This document shows, in pieces, positions 8,372-17,478 of a stretch of DNA of 64,000 bases. The notes under the pieces were generated by a model that saw nothing but the letters and a program-made list of their open reading frames with translations, had not been told where the DNA came from and searched no databases. A program made the position numbers and the translations under genes. Source of the DNA: Trinickia violacea (GTDB taxonomy: Bacteria; Pseudomonadota; Gammaproteobacteria; Burkholderiales; Burkholderiaceae); assembly GCF_005280735.1 (NCBI RefSeq), contig NZ_CP040078.1:1240001-1304000 (forward strand), read 5' to 3'. Numbering within the stretch: the stretch's first letter is position 1; every line of letters begins with the position of its first letter.

Positions 8372-8548
8372 TGGCCGCCGCACGCGGCGGTTCAAGCTCG
8401 GCGGAGGTTTTCCCATCTAGACAGATTCGTCCTTATTTCAAGCGGCGCTGGTAATTCATCTCGGGTCTGATGCATGAAATTGATTTTGGAAGTTACGTAG
8501 GCAACGACTAGAGTTCAACCGTTCGAATCGACCGAGACGAGGAATTCG

Positions 8549-9637
8549 ATGAAAGCATGGCTACTAGACGAACCTGGCAGGCCGCTGGCATTGCGTGATG
8601 TCCCGGAGCCGGTGACGCGCCGCGATGCGGTGCTGATCAGGATGGAGGCGGTGCCGCTCCTCACCTACACGCGTGCCTACCTTTCGGGCAAGCTCCCCTA
8701 TGCCTATCCGCCGATGCCGTTTTCGCCCGGCACGAATGGCATCGGCCGCGTGAGCGCAGTAGGCGAGGGCGTGCGTTCGTTCCGCGTCGGCCAGCGTGTG
8801 CTCGTGAATCCGTACTGGATCACGAACGAAACCGTGCGCGACCCTGAGCAGATCCTGATCGGACTGACCGCAATCAGCGCCGGTAGCGCGCCGATGCAAG
8901 CCGATTATCCACACGGCACATTGCGCGAGCTCGCGGAATTTCCGGCCTCGACCGTCGTGCAGCTCGGCAGTCTCGAAGACCTCGCGCCTGAACGGCTTGC
9001 GGCGCTCGGCAAGTTCGCGGTGCCGTTCGGCGGCTTACGGCGGGGACGCCTTACCGCCGGAGAGACAGTCGCGGTCAATGGCGCAACCGGCTACTTCGGC
9101 TCGGCAGCGGTACTTGCCGCGCTGGCGATGGGCGCGGGCCGTGTCGTCGTGCTCGGGCGGCGGCTCGACGCGCTCGAGCCGCTGACCGAATTCGGGGGCG
9201 GCAGAGTGGTGCCGGTCGCGCTGACAGGCGACGTGGAGCGCGATGCCGCTGCCGTGCGCGATGTTTCGCAAGGCGGCGTGGACCTCGCGTTCGATATCGT
9301 CGGCCAAGCCGCCGACGCGAACTCCACCGTCGCCGCGCTCATGAGCCTGCGCCGCGCGGGGCGCCTCGTGCTGATGGGCAGCATGCAGGTGCCGCTGCCG
9401 ATCCCATACGCGCAGATGCTGCGCAATAACTGGGAGATCATCGGCCACTTCATGTACACGCCGGCCGATTACCTCGCGCTGGTGGCGCTGGCGTCGTCGG
9501 GGCAATTGCCGCTCGACGCGGTCGAGGTGCGCACGTTCGCGTTCGCCGATCTAGAAGCGGCGATCGACGAAGCCGAGCGCATTCAAGGATTGCAATCGGT
9601 GGTGGTCAGCGCGTCGGTGGGACGCGCTTGGGGCTGA
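8549..9637 (+). CDS. MDR superfamily dehydrogenase (quinone oxidoreductase-like)
   Basis: A 362-residue medium-chain dehydrogenase/reductase. It has the N-terminal GroES-like fold (PGTNGIGRVSAVGEGV) and a Rossmann fold with the VNGATGYFGSAAV nucleotide loop at about 173-185. The Cys and His ligands of the catalytic and structural zincs are absent, so it is likely a zinc-independent NADPH oxidoreductase acting on quinones, enals or ketones. A GAGGAAT ribosome-binding site precedes the ATG. It stands alone between two leftward genes. Substrate unknown. Confidence 0.85.
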   Translation: MKAWLLDEPGRPLALRDVPEPVTRRDAVLIRMEAVPLLTYTRAYLSGKLPYAYPPMPFSPGTNGIGRVSAVGEGVRSFRVGQRVLVNPYWITNETVRDPEQILIGLTAISAGSAPMQADYPHGTLRELAEFPASTVVQLGSLEDLAPERLAALGKFAVPFGGLRRGRLTAGETVAVNGATGYFGSAAVLAALAMGAGRVVVLGRRLDALEPLTEFGGGRVVPVALTGDVERDAAAVRDVSQGGVDLAFDIVGQAADANSTVAALMSLRRAGRLVLMGSMQVPLPIPYAQMLRNNWEIIGHFMYTPADYLALVALASSGQLPLDAVEVRTFAFADLEAAIDEAERIQGLQSVVVSASVGRAWG

Positions 9638-9639
9638 CC

Positions 9640-10011
9640 TTAGCAGCGCTTGAGTTTGATCACGCGCGAAACCTGCGCGGCCGTGAAGCTGGTATGGCGT
9701 GCATAAGGCGCGCAATCGAGCGGTGTGGTGAGCGATTCGATCACGGCGAATTGCCCCACATAGCGGAACGAATCGCTCTCGCGCTTGATGAACACCGGTA
9801 TGGCGTCGGTCTGTCTCGCAAGCGTGCGCCCGGCGGCGCGTGCTGCTGCTCCGCCGTTGCAGACGATGACTTCGGGTGCTTGCGGATTGAGATCCGGACG
9901 CAGGCACGCCGCTACGACTTTGCCTCGCTTGACCGGCAAAAAAGCCTGTTTGCTGCCGCCGCAAATCGAATGGATGGTTTCGCGTGAATAGTCCTTGCCG
10001 ACTTCAAACAT
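9640..10011 (-). CDS. uncharacterised 123-aa protein
   Basis: A soluble 123-residue protein beginning MFEVGKDYSRETIHSICGG. It resembles short N-terminal domains (ExGxxYxRxxIHxxxGG) found in some nuclease-associated proteins, and its FRYVGQF segment recalls DUF6697-like domains, but neither match is firm. Its stop is two bases past the end of the convergent dehydrogenase gene. An alternative TTG start at 10023 exists; the ATG at 10011 follows TTGGGATC. No function is proposed. Confidence 0.6.
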   Translation of the reverse strand: MFEVGKDYSRETIHSICGGSKQAFLPVKRGKVVAACLRPDLNPQAPEVIVCNGGAAARAAGRTLARQTDAIPVFIKRESDSFRYVGQFAVIESLTTPLDCAPYARHTSFTAAQVSRVIKLKRC

Positions 10012-10080
10012 GATTGATCCCAAGGTAATGCGTTGTTAAACGTTGTGTGATGGATGATGGGTTGGAACGCAGCGCTGGAG

Positions 10081-10317
10081 TCATCCCGCTTCCAGCGCCC
10101 TGAGCACGGCATCGCCATTGGCTGAAATGACGAACCTCAATTTGCCGTCATCGGATTCGATGAGCTTGACAAGGTGTGCCCTTCGAAGCGCGATGACGTC
10201 GGGCGTCGCCTTGCCTAGGTCGATGGGCGCGTCGCGCAGCAGCATGAGCGTTGCCATCTCGTGTGCGCTCAAGCGCAACACGCCTTCGAGATGATCGTTG
10301 CGTTCAATCGATTTCAT
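10081..10317 (-). CDS. small conserved hypothetical protein (78 aa)
   Basis: A 78-residue soluble protein (MKSIERNDHLEGVLRLSAHEM...) with an alternating helical pattern that could form a winged helix: a helix region around residues 17-30, RRAHLVKLIE as a possible recognition helix, then a strand pair KLRFVISANGDAVL. Similar proteins are widespread in Burkholderia and sometimes mislabelled SecA. A GGAAGCC site precedes the ATG. Function unknown. Confidence 0.55.
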   Translation of the reverse strand: MKSIERNDHLEGVLRLSAHEMATLMLLRDAPIDLGKATPDVIALRRAHLVKLIESDDGKLRFVISANGDAVLRALEAG

Positions 10318-11084
10318 GGTTGGCTTCCGTTGGTGCAGATCGACGCGTCAAGACGCGGCCGCGAACTTGCGTTCGCGACGACACGCCATTCGGACGCATG
10401 TAAAAGCAGCGTCCGGATGGCGCTGAGAAAAGTGCACGGGAAGGTTGACTGCGACGCGCACCGCTTACCTGCTGGCAAGACGGCGGCTAAAGAAAGAAGA
10501 GCGCGGACGTCCTGCCGGCTAGGCAGTGAAGGACCAACTGGTTCGACGACATCGGTTGAACATGGCATGCGCTCTCTTTATTTAAGACCTTGCCATTGTA
10601 GATTGGCGTGAAAATCGGCGGCAAGTAAAAAGGTGGTAAACGTCCATGCGGAAGGAGAAAAAGAGATAAGCGTAGGAATGCTGAATCAATGCGATTCAAG
10701 AAAGGCTGGAGGACGCACGATTATTCACCTGTGGCGCTAAGTCGCAAGCGAGAAGGCATGGCCTTCGCTTAAGCTACTGGATGCTTCCGGCGCCGGAAAT
10801 AGGACTCCTTCCATATCGCGGCGTACCCCTTGGACCACACGCCCGCCAGAACCCATCAGCTGTGGTGTCGATTGCAGACCGCCGGGGCAAGACATGCGCT
10901 TGACGCATGACGCAGTGACAATCGGTTCAGCCGCCAGGCCGCTGGTTTGATCGTGAGCGGCACAGAGCCGGCGAGACGTCGCGTTCGGTGTGAGTAAGCG
11001 CGTCGAACCACGCGGTCGCCGTTCGCGAGCCGAGCCGTCGTCACTTCCAGACTGTCCATCCACTCTGACTTCGAGGTCGACTTT
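10318..11084. other. 767-bp intergenic region upstream of the DUF3141 operon
   Basis: No gene is supported on either strand. The left part carries an A/T-rich promoter-like stretch for the small leftward gene (near 10570-10610) and a GTAAA pair in 11-bp phase (10625-10642). The right part is GC-rich and presumably holds the promoter of the DUF3141-pta-ackA-fabI operon. No FNR-type TTGAT-N4-ATCAA site was found. Confidence 0.5.
10625..10642 (-). promoter_or_regulatory. pair of GTAAA direct repeats at 11-bp spacing
   Basis: GTAAAAA at 10625-10631 and GTAAACG at 10636-10642 are offset by 11 bp, as in the arrays at 8343-8371 and 19704-19721. They lie about 310 bp upstream of the leftward 78-residue gene. 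Confidence 0.4.
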
Positions 11085-13409
11085 ATGGAAGCAGGAACCC
11101 AGCTTGCACGCAGCCGCGACATCGGCGAAAAAATCACTCTCGTTCTCCAAAAGCGCATCCGGAATGCACAGGAGCAGTTCGCCGAGCGGGCGAAGGCCGC
11201 CTTGAACGGCGGCGCGGCGACGCTTCCGTCGCTGATGGCGTCTTTCACGCCGTGGAACGCATTGAGCTACGCGGTCGACGCCGCACAGCGGTCGGTCCTG
11301 TTTTGGGATACGCTGCGCGAGCGCGGAAACGCGTTCGTCGAGCAGTCCTCCAAGGGGCTCGAGCCGGTACTCCACTTCGACTCCAAGGTCGTACTCGATG
11401 GTCGCCGGTTCGAGCGGCCCGTCAACTACGCACTCCTGGAAATCACGCCGCCGGAAGGCATCACGGTTGACGCGAGCAAGCGTCCGTACTTGATCATCGA
11501 CCCGCGCGCGGGCCACGGTCCCGGCATCGGCGGCTTCAAGGACGATTCGCAGGTCGGCGTCGCGCTGCGCGCGGGGCATCCGGTGTACTTCGTCATTTTC
11601 TTTCGCGATCCCGAGCCGGGCCAGACGATGCTCGACGTCTGCGCGGCCGAGGATGTGTTCGTAAAGAAGGTCCGCTCGCTGCATCCGGACAGCCCGAAAC
11701 CGGCTATCGTCGGCAATTGCCAGGGCGGCTGGGCGGCCATGATGGTGGCGACGTCGAACCCCGACGATACGGGCCCGATCGTCGTCAACGGCACGCCGAT
11801 GTCGTACTGGAGCGGAGCGTGGAGCGATGGCGGGGGCGACAATCCGATGCGCTATGCGGGCGGCATTCTTGGCGGCACTTGGCCCGCGTCGTTTGCCGCC
11901 GATCTCGGCAACGGAAATTTCGACGGCGCATACCTGGTGCAGAACTTCGAGAACCTGAACCCCGCCAACACGCTGTGGGACAAGTACCGCCACCTCTACA
12001 CGAACATCGACACGGAGCCGCCGCGCTTTCTGGATTTCGAGCGCTGGTGGGGCGGCTTCTCGCTGATGAACCGCAGCGAGATCGAATGGATCACGCGTGA
12101 CCTGTTCGTCGGCAACAAGCTGTGGTCGGGTGAGGTCAAGGGACCGGACGGCAAGGCGTTCGACCTGCGCGAACTGCGTTCGCCGATGATCCTGTTCGCG
12201 TCGCTTGGCGACAACATTACACCGCCGCAGCAAGCCTTCAACTGGATCGCGGACATCTACAAAAGCACCGACGAGATCAAGGCGCGAGGCCAGGTCATCG
12301 TCGGACTGATGCATCAGGACATCGGCCACCTGGGCATCTTCGTCTCGGGCAGAGTGGCGCGCAAGGAGCACGCGCAGATCGTTTCCGTGCTCGAGGAGAT
12401 CGAGGGGCTCCCGCCTGGTCTCTACGGGATGGAGATTACCGAGCGCAAGGGCGGCGACGGCGCCGTCCAATACGACGTCGAGTTCCGCGAACACTGGCTC
12501 GAAGACGTCGTCGGGAATTTCAACCGTTTTCAGCGTCAAGACGAGAAGCCGTTCGAGGCGGTCGCGGCAATCTCTGATTTCAATCAGCGCGCATACGAGC
12601 TGTTCATGCAACCGTGGGTCCAGTCGATATCGAACGAGGCGACGGCGCAGACGCTGCGCGATTTCCACCCGATGCGCCTTCAGCGCTGGTCGTTTTCGGA
12701 CCTGAACCCGTGGCTCGCGTGGCTGCCTTCGGCAGCCGCTGTGGCCAAGTCGAACCGGCGGGCTGTCGACGCCGACCAGCCATTGCGCAAGGTCGAGGAG
12801 ATCGGCTCCGAGTTCGTGAGCGCGTCGCTCGACTACTACCGGGCGATGCGCGATGCGAGCACGGAAGCGCTCTTCTTCGGCATCTACGCGAATCTGTTTT
12901 CGATGTACCTCGCAGATCGGCACGACGAGCGCGCGAGTGCCGCGCCGCAAGCGGAGGACGCGCGCGACCGGCCGTTCGTGCGGGATGCGCTCGCTGCAAT
13001 CGAAGAGGGCGGCTATATCGAAGCGCTCGCGCGCGCCTTGGCGTTGATGGCGCGCAAAGGCGAGCCGCTGCCGCTCGCGCTCCTCACTTTGCGCGAGGAG
13101 CTGACTAAAGACTACGCCGAGTATCTGCCGCCCGCGCTGCCCGCCGATCAATGGCGGCGTGTTCGCGGCGAGCAGGAAATCATCGCGAGCTACGAGCCGG
13201 AGCGGGCTGTTCAGACGCTGCCGGTACTGCTCGCCGATCATGGCGATCGAAAGCGGCTGCTCACGCTGATCGACAAGCTGCTGGTCGACGAGCGCGTGCA
13301 ACGAGCGGAGCCGACGAAGGAGCAACTGGCGATGCTCGCGCGTATCCGGGCGGCGCTCGCGCCGAAGCCCGCTCGCGGGCGGGCTGTCGCTGCCGAGCTT
13401 GCGCGCTAG
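11085..13409 (+). CDS. DUF3141 alpha/beta-hydrolase (PHB depolymerase/PhaC-like fold)
   Basis: A 774-residue protein. Residues about 130-460 form an alpha/beta-hydrolase with a Cys nucleophile in GNCQGG (C212), resembling the GxCxG lipase box of PHA synthases, plus GDNITPP as a likely acid position and a late His in GHLGIF. The remainder is helical and specific to DUF3141. This family is often annotated as related to poly-3-hydroxybutyrate metabolism; no substrate is proven from sequence. It begins an apparent operon with phosphate acyltransferase, acetate kinase and FabI (45, 4 and 40 bp gaps). A GAGGTCGA site lies before the ATG. Confidence 0.85.
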   Translation: MEAGTQLARSRDIGEKITLVLQKRIRNAQEQFAERAKAALNGGAATLPSLMASFTPWNALSYAVDAAQRSVLFWDTLRERGNAFVEQSSKGLEPVLHFDSKVVLDGRRFERPVNYALLEITPPEGITVDASKRPYLIIDPRAGHGPGIGGFKDDSQVGVALRAGHPVYFVIFFRDPEPGQTMLDVCAAEDVFVKKVRSLHPDSPKPAIVGNCQGGWAAMMVATSNPDDTGPIVVNGTPMSYWSGAWSDGGGDNPMRYAGGILGGTWPASFAADLGNGNFDGAYLVQNFENLNPANTLWDKYRHLYTNIDTEPPRFLDFERWWGGFSLMNRSEIEWITRDLFVGNKLWSGEVKGPDGKAFDLRELRSPMILFASLGDNITPPQQAFNWIADIYKSTDEIKARGQVIVGLMHQDIGHLGIFVSGRVARKEHAQIVSVLEEIEGLPPGLYGMEITERKGGDGAVQYDVEFREHWLEDVVGNFNRFQRQDEKPFEAVAAISDFNQRAYELFMQPWVQSISNEATAQTLRDFHPMRLQRWSFSDLNPWLAWLPSAAAVAKSNRRAVDADQPLRKVEEIGSEFVSASLDYYRAMRDASTEALFFGIYANLFSMYLADRHDERASAAPQAEDARDRPFVRDALAAIEEGGYIEALARALALMARKGEPLPLALLTLREELTKDYAEYLPPALPADQWRRVRGEQEIIASYEPERAVQTLPVLLADHGDRKRLLTLIDKLLVDERVQRAEPTKEQLAMLARIRAALAPKPARGRAVAAELAR

Positions 13410-13454
13410 TCGCGGCAGATGTCCTGTTCCACGCGCCGAAGGGAGATGCAAAAA

Positions 13455-14393
13455 ATGGAAGTGAAACACGCGAAGTACCAGCAGCTGATCGACGCCTGCA
13501 AGGCACTGGAGCCGCTGCCGACCGCCGTCGCGCACCCGTGCGACCAGAACTCGCTCGAGGGCGCCGTCGAGGCCGCTCAGTTGGGGCTGATCGCGCCGAT
13601 CCTGGTCGGCCCCAAGGCGCGGATCGAGGCGGTGGCCGCCGACCATCGGATCGAGATCGCCGGCTATCCGATCGTCGATGCGCCATACAGCGAGGCATCG
13701 GCGGCCGCCGCGGTGCAGATCGTGCGCGAAGGCAAGGCCGAAGCGCTGATGAAGGGGAGCCTCCACACCGACGAGCTGATGAGCGCAGTCGTGAAGCGCG
13801 ACACCGGGCTGCGCACGGCGCGGCGCCTGTCCCACTGCTTCGTGATGGACGTGCCGGAGTACGAGCAGCCGCTCATCATCACCGATGCCGCGATCAATAT
13901 CGCGCCGACGCTCGAGGAGAAAGCGGACATCCTGCAGAACGCGATCGATCTCGGTCATGCGCTGCAGCTTCCGCAGGTGCGCGTCGCGATCCTGTCGGCG
14001 ATGGAAACCGTCAACCCGACGGTGCCGTCCACGATCGAAGCCGCTGCGCTGTGCAAGATGGTGGATCGCCGCCAGATCACTGGCGCGCTCGTCGATGGTC
14101 CGCTTGCGCTCGACAACGCGATCGACCTCGAAGCCGCGAGAATCAAGCAGATCGATTCGCCCGTTGCCGGGCGGGCCAACGTTCTGCTGGTCCCCGACCT
14201 CGAGGCGGGCAACATGCTCGCGAAGAGCCTGTCGTTTCTCGCCGGAGCCGATGCGGCCGGCATCGTGGTCGGCGCGCGCGTGCCGATCATCCTGACCAGC
14301 CGCGCCGATTCGGTGATGACGCGGCTTGCGTCGTGCGGGGTGGCGGTGCTCGTCGCCCGCGCCCGCCGCGAGCACGCCAAAGCAATCGGGTGA
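13455..14393 (+). CDS. phosphate acetyl/butyryltransferase family protein
   Basis: A 312-residue PTA_PTB-family enzyme, converting acyl-CoA and phosphate to acyl-phosphate and CoA. It covers the catalytic family domain alone, without the N-terminal hydratase or DRTGG extensions found on larger Pta proteins. The GSLHTDELM and ITDAAINIAPTLEEK motifs are typical. The start at 13455 follows GGGAG by eight bases; earlier in-frame Met codons lack this. The acetate kinase gene starts four bases after its stop, so the pair probably forms ATP from acetyl-CoA (or butyryl-CoA) under oxygen limitation. Confidence 0.9.
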   Translation: MEVKHAKYQQLIDACKALEPLPTAVAHPCDQNSLEGAVEAAQLGLIAPILVGPKARIEAVAADHRIEIAGYPIVDAPYSEASAAAAVQIVREGKAEALMKGSLHTDELMSAVVKRDTGLRTARRLSHCFVMDVPEYEQPLIITDAAINIAPTLEEKADILQNAIDLGHALQLPQVRVAILSAMETVNPTVPSTIEAAALCKMVDRRQITGALVDGPLALDNAIDLEAARIKQIDSPVAGRANVLLVPDLEAGNMLAKSLSFLAGADAAGIVVGARVPIILTSRADSVMTRLASCGVAVLVARARREHAKAIG

Positions 14394-14397
14394 CGCG

Positions 14398-15582
14398 ATG
14401 GCCGACATCATTCTGGTACTGAACGCGGGCTCGTCGAGCCTCAAGTTCTGTGTGTTCGAGGCGCAGGGCGGCGACTTGCAGCTGATCGTGCACGGACAGG
14501 TCGAGGAGCTCTACACCGAGCCGCACTTCATCGCCACCGGCATCGGCTGCGACAGCGTGACGAAGAAATGGGGCGCGGGCGTCGTGCTCGGGCACGAAGG
14601 CGCAATCGAGACCATCGGCGAATTCCTGCGCAGCCAATGCGCGAGCCATCGGCTCATCGCGGTCGGGCATCGTGTCGTGCACGGCGGGCAAGGGTTCGCG
14701 AGCCCCGCGCGTGTCACGCCCGCCGTGCTCGACGCGCTCGAAAAGCTGGTCCCGCTTGCTCCGCTGCATCAGCCGCACAGTCTGAAGGCGATCCGCATCT
14801 TCAGGCAGCACCGTCCCGACATTCCACAGGTTGCCTGCTTCGATACGGCGTTTCACCGCACGCAGACCGAGGTCGAGCAAGCCTACGCGCTGCCGCCTTC
14901 CGTCACGGAGCGGGGCGTGCGCCGCTATGGCTTTCACGGCTTGTCGTACGAGTACATCGCGAGCGTCTTGCCGCAGTTCGACGGGGCCGCGGCGGCCGGC
15001 CGAACCGTCGTCGCTCACCTCGGCAATGGGGCCAGCATGTGCGCGATCGTCGCGGGCAAGAGCGTCGCGAGCACGATGGGTTTCACAGCCGTCGATGGGC
15101 TGCCGATGGGTACGCGCTGCGGGAGCCTCGACCCAGGTGTGATCCTCTACCTGCTCGACGAGCTGAAAATGGGCGCGCGCGATATCGAGGACCTGATCTA
15201 CCGGAAGTCGGGGCTCCTGGGTGTTTCCGGCGTGTCGAGCGACATGCGCGCGCTTCTTGCAAGCGACGATGCGCGGGCGCATTTCGCGCTCGAGCTCTAT
15301 GCATACCGAATCTCTCGCGAGCTCGGCTCGCTCGCGGCCGCGATGCAGGGTATCGATGCGCTCGTCTTCACGGCCGGTATCGGCGAGCATGCGGGCGCGA
15401 TTCGCGAGCGCGTCGTGCGCCGTGTCGCGTGGCTGGGGGCCGAGCTCGATCCCGCTGCCAACGAGGCAGGCGGCCCACGGATCAGCGCTGCGTCGAGCCG
15501 GCTGCCGGTATGGGTGATTCCGACCAACGAAGAGTTGATGATCGCGCGCCACACGTGCGACACGCTCCGCGAGCAGCGTTGA
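14398..15582 (+). CDS. ackA: acetate kinase
   Basis: A 394-residue acetate/propionate kinase with the N-terminal LNAGSSSLK motif, the catalytic Asp in ACFDTAFHRT, and the AHLGNGASMCAI phosphate-binding motif with TRCGSLDPG following. It transfers phosphate between acetyl-phosphate and ADP in the cytoplasm. It sits four bases after the phosphate acyltransferase stop and has no strong ribosome-binding site of its own, suggesting translational coupling. A butyrate kinase role is possible but the length and motifs favour AckA. Confidence 0.95.
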   Translation: MADIILVLNAGSSSLKFCVFEAQGGDLQLIVHGQVEELYTEPHFIATGIGCDSVTKKWGAGVVLGHEGAIETIGEFLRSQCASHRLIAVGHRVVHGGQGFASPARVTPAVLDALEKLVPLAPLHQPHSLKAIRIFRQHRPDIPQVACFDTAFHRTQTEVEQAYALPPSVTERGVRRYGFHGLSYEYIASVLPQFDGAAAAGRTVVAHLGNGASMCAIVAGKSVASTMGFTAVDGLPMGTRCGSLDPGVILYLLDELKMGARDIEDLIYRKSGLLGVSGVSSDMRALLASDDARAHFALELYAYRISRELGSLAAAMQGIDALVFTAGIGEHAGAIRERVVRRVAWLGAELDPAANEAGGPRISAASSRLPVWVIPTNEELMIARHTCDTLREQR

Positions 15583-15622
15583 AGACGGTGGCGTCAATGA
15601 ACCTGAATTGCCGGAGTATTCC

Positions 15623-16408
15623 ATGACATCAGTCGAGCTACGGAGTCCGATCCTGGCCGGCGCAAAAGCGCTCGTTACGGGCATCGCCAACGAAAATTCG
15701 ATCGCCTGCGGCTGCGCCAAAGCGTTCAAGGAACTTGGCGCGGACCTCGCCGTCACCTACGTGAACGAGAAATCGAAGCGCTACGTGGGGCCGCTTGCGC
15801 AGGCGCTCGAAGCACCGATCTTCATGCCGTTCGACGCGGCGAGCGAGGGCGAGCTCGAAGCCGTGTTCGAGCGGATCGAGAAGGAGTGGGGCCGCCTCGA
15901 CATCCTGCTTCATTCGATTGCCTGGGCGCCGAAGGACGACCTGCAAGGCGGCTTGCTCAACTGCTCGAGCGAAGGCTTCGCGAGGGCGATGGACATTTCC
16001 TGCCACTCGTTCGTGCGCATGGCGCGCCTCGCCGCGCCGCTCATGAAGGACGGCGGCACGATGTTGACGATGAGCTACTACGGCGCGAACAAGGTTGTGC
16101 CGAACTACAACGTGATGGGGCCGGTGAAGGCGGCGCTCGAAGCGTGCGTGCGCTATCTTGCATACGAGCTCGGGCCGCGGCGCATCCGTGTCCATGCGAT
16201 CTCGCCGGGGCCGCTCATGACGCGGGCGGCGTCGGGTCTCAAGGACTTCGACCTGCTGCTCAACCAAGCGGCGGCGCGTGCGCCGCTCGGCGAACTCGTC
16301 GACATCATGGACGTCGGCTATACCTGCGCGTTTCTCGCGACGCCCTATGCGCGGCGCGTGTCGGGAGAGACGCTGTATATCGACGGCGGCGTCAACATCA
16401 TGGCGTAG
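15623..16408 (+). CDS. fabI: enoyl-[acyl-carrier-protein] reductase, FabI type
   Basis: A 261-residue SDR-fold enoyl-ACP reductase (NADH). It has the FabI-specific arrangement around SYYGANKVVPNYNVMGPVK, with Tyr162 and Lys169 in the Y-x6-K pair and Tyr152 as the second conserved tyrosine, plus a GIANENSIA cofactor loop. The start at 15623 follows CGGAG. It ends the DUF3141-pta-ackA operon, an unusual place for the housekeeping enzyme, so it may be a stress-linked paralogue; a main fabI elsewhere in the genome would be expected. Confidence 0.92.
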   Translation: MTSVELRSPILAGAKALVTGIANENSIACGCAKAFKELGADLAVTYVNEKSKRYVGPLAQALEAPIFMPFDAASEGELEAVFERIEKEWGRLDILLHSIAWAPKDDLQGGLLNCSSEGFARAMDISCHSFVRMARLAAPLMKDGGTMLTMSYYGANKVVPNYNVMGPVKAALEACVRYLAYELGPRRIRVHAISPGPLMTRAASGLKDFDLLLNQAAARAPLGELVDIMDVGYTCAFLATPYARRVSGETLYIDGGVNIMA

Positions 16409-16480
16409 ACTTGTTTCGGGCCGAAGGCGCTTTGTTTTGCGTGGTTTTGTTTTGCTGAGTTTTGTATAGGGAGAGAAATA

Positions 16481-16738
16481 ATGGCCAATCTATGGATGGA
16501 AAATGTCGATGCCGACACTTCCGAAGACGAGATCAAGGAATTCCTGATCAGGTATGGATTTCCGCCGTTCGACGCAATTCAGTACGTGCCGGGGACGGGG
16601 CAGAGTCCCGCCGTGGTGCTGAGCTTCAACAACGTCGAAGAGGAGGCGTTGCGCCTGCTGCAGCCGCGCATCCACAACATCTTCTGGCGGGACCGCACGA
16701 TTATCGTGCAGGTCATCCCTCCGGAGCGCGAAGGCTAA
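16481..16738 (+). CDS. RRM-domain RNA-binding protein
   Basis: An 85-residue single RNA-recognition-motif protein. LWMENVD matches the RNP2 strand, and AVVLSFNNVEEE lies at the RNP1 position but is degenerate (lacking the usual aromatic pair). A GGGAGAG site precedes the ATG. Short RRM proteins of this kind occur in stress loci of Burkholderia. Its 3' end overlaps the convergent kdpE 3' end by 26 bp (16713-16738). RNA targets are unknown. Confidence 0.8.
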   Translation: MANLWMENVDADTSEDEIKEFLIRYGFPPFDAIQYVPGTGQSPAVVLSFNNVEEEALRLLQPRIHNIFWRDRTIIVQVIPPEREG

Positions 16739-17453
16739 GCGGCTCGACCGGATCGGCCAGCGCGCCGACGAGCCGGTAGCCCACGCCGGCCTCCGTGACG
16801 ATGTGCTCGGGGCGCGCCGGATCGCGCTCGAGCTTCTTGCGCAAATGGCTCATGTAGATGCGCAGGCAGTGGTAGCTGTTTGCGCGCGGCCGTCCCCACG
16901 CTTCCTGTACGAGCTGCTGATGCGTGAGCACGTGCCCGGCGTGGCGTACGAGCGCTGCGAGCAGCCGGTATTCGATCGGGCTGAGATGGACGGTCTCGCT
17001 GCCGCGCAGGACTTTGCGCGCGCTCGGGTCGACCGTGACGGCGCCGAAATGGGTCGCGCGCCACCCGCCGCCGCTGCCGCCGGCCCCTCGGCGCACGCGC
17101 GCGCGAATGCGCGCTGTCAGCTCCGAGAGGCCGAACGGCTTGGTGAGGTAGTCGTCGGCGCCGGCATCGAGCGCGGCGACTTTGTCTTGCTCGGCGCTGC
17201 GCGCCGACAGCACGATCACCGGCACCGTCGACCCGCTGCGCAGATCGCGGATGACATCGATGCCGTCCATGTCGGGCAGGGTCAGATCGACAATGACGAG
17301 GTCGGCGCGCTTCGCTCCGGCCAGCGCCAAACCTTGTTGCCCGGTCTGCGCCTCGACGACGGTCATCCCATTTGCATGCAGCGCGGTATGGATGAGACGT
17401 CGAATGGTTTTATCGTCGTCGATCAGCACGACGGTAAGGGTCGGCCCGCTCAT
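16713..17453 (-). CDS. kdpE: OmpR-family response regulator, KdpE-like
   Basis: A 246-residue response regulator. The receiver domain has acidic VLIDDDKT, the phosphorylation Asp in VIVDLTLPDMDG, and KPFG; a winged-helix DNA-binding domain follows (LSPIEYRLLAALVRHAGHVL, VGYRLV). It most resembles KdpE, the activator of the potassium P-type ATPase operon. It starts 25 bp after the kdpB stop. The KdpD sensor kinase that normally precedes it is missing, and so is kdpC, so its phosphodonor is unknown. Confidence 0.88.
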   Translation of the reverse strand: MSGPTLTVVLIDDDKTIRRLIHTALHANGMTVVEAQTGQQGLALAGAKRADLVIVDLTLPDMDGIDVIRDLRSGSTVPVIVLSARSAEQDKVAALDAGADDYLTKPFGLSELTARIRARVRRGAGGSGGGWRATHFGAVTVDPSARKVLRGSETVHLSPIEYRLLAALVRHAGHVLTHQQLVQEAWGRPRANSYHCLRIYMSHLRKKLERDPARPEHIVTEAGVGYRLVGALADPVEPLSLRAPEG

Positions 17454-17478
17454 GGCTTGGCCACGCTGCTCGCCTGGC

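Noticed and set aside
10737..14444. A very long open frame on the minus strand opposite the DUF3141-pta operon
   Set aside because: It is antisense to strongly supported genes and rich in Arg, His and Ala with no domain pattern, as expected from high-GC codon bias.
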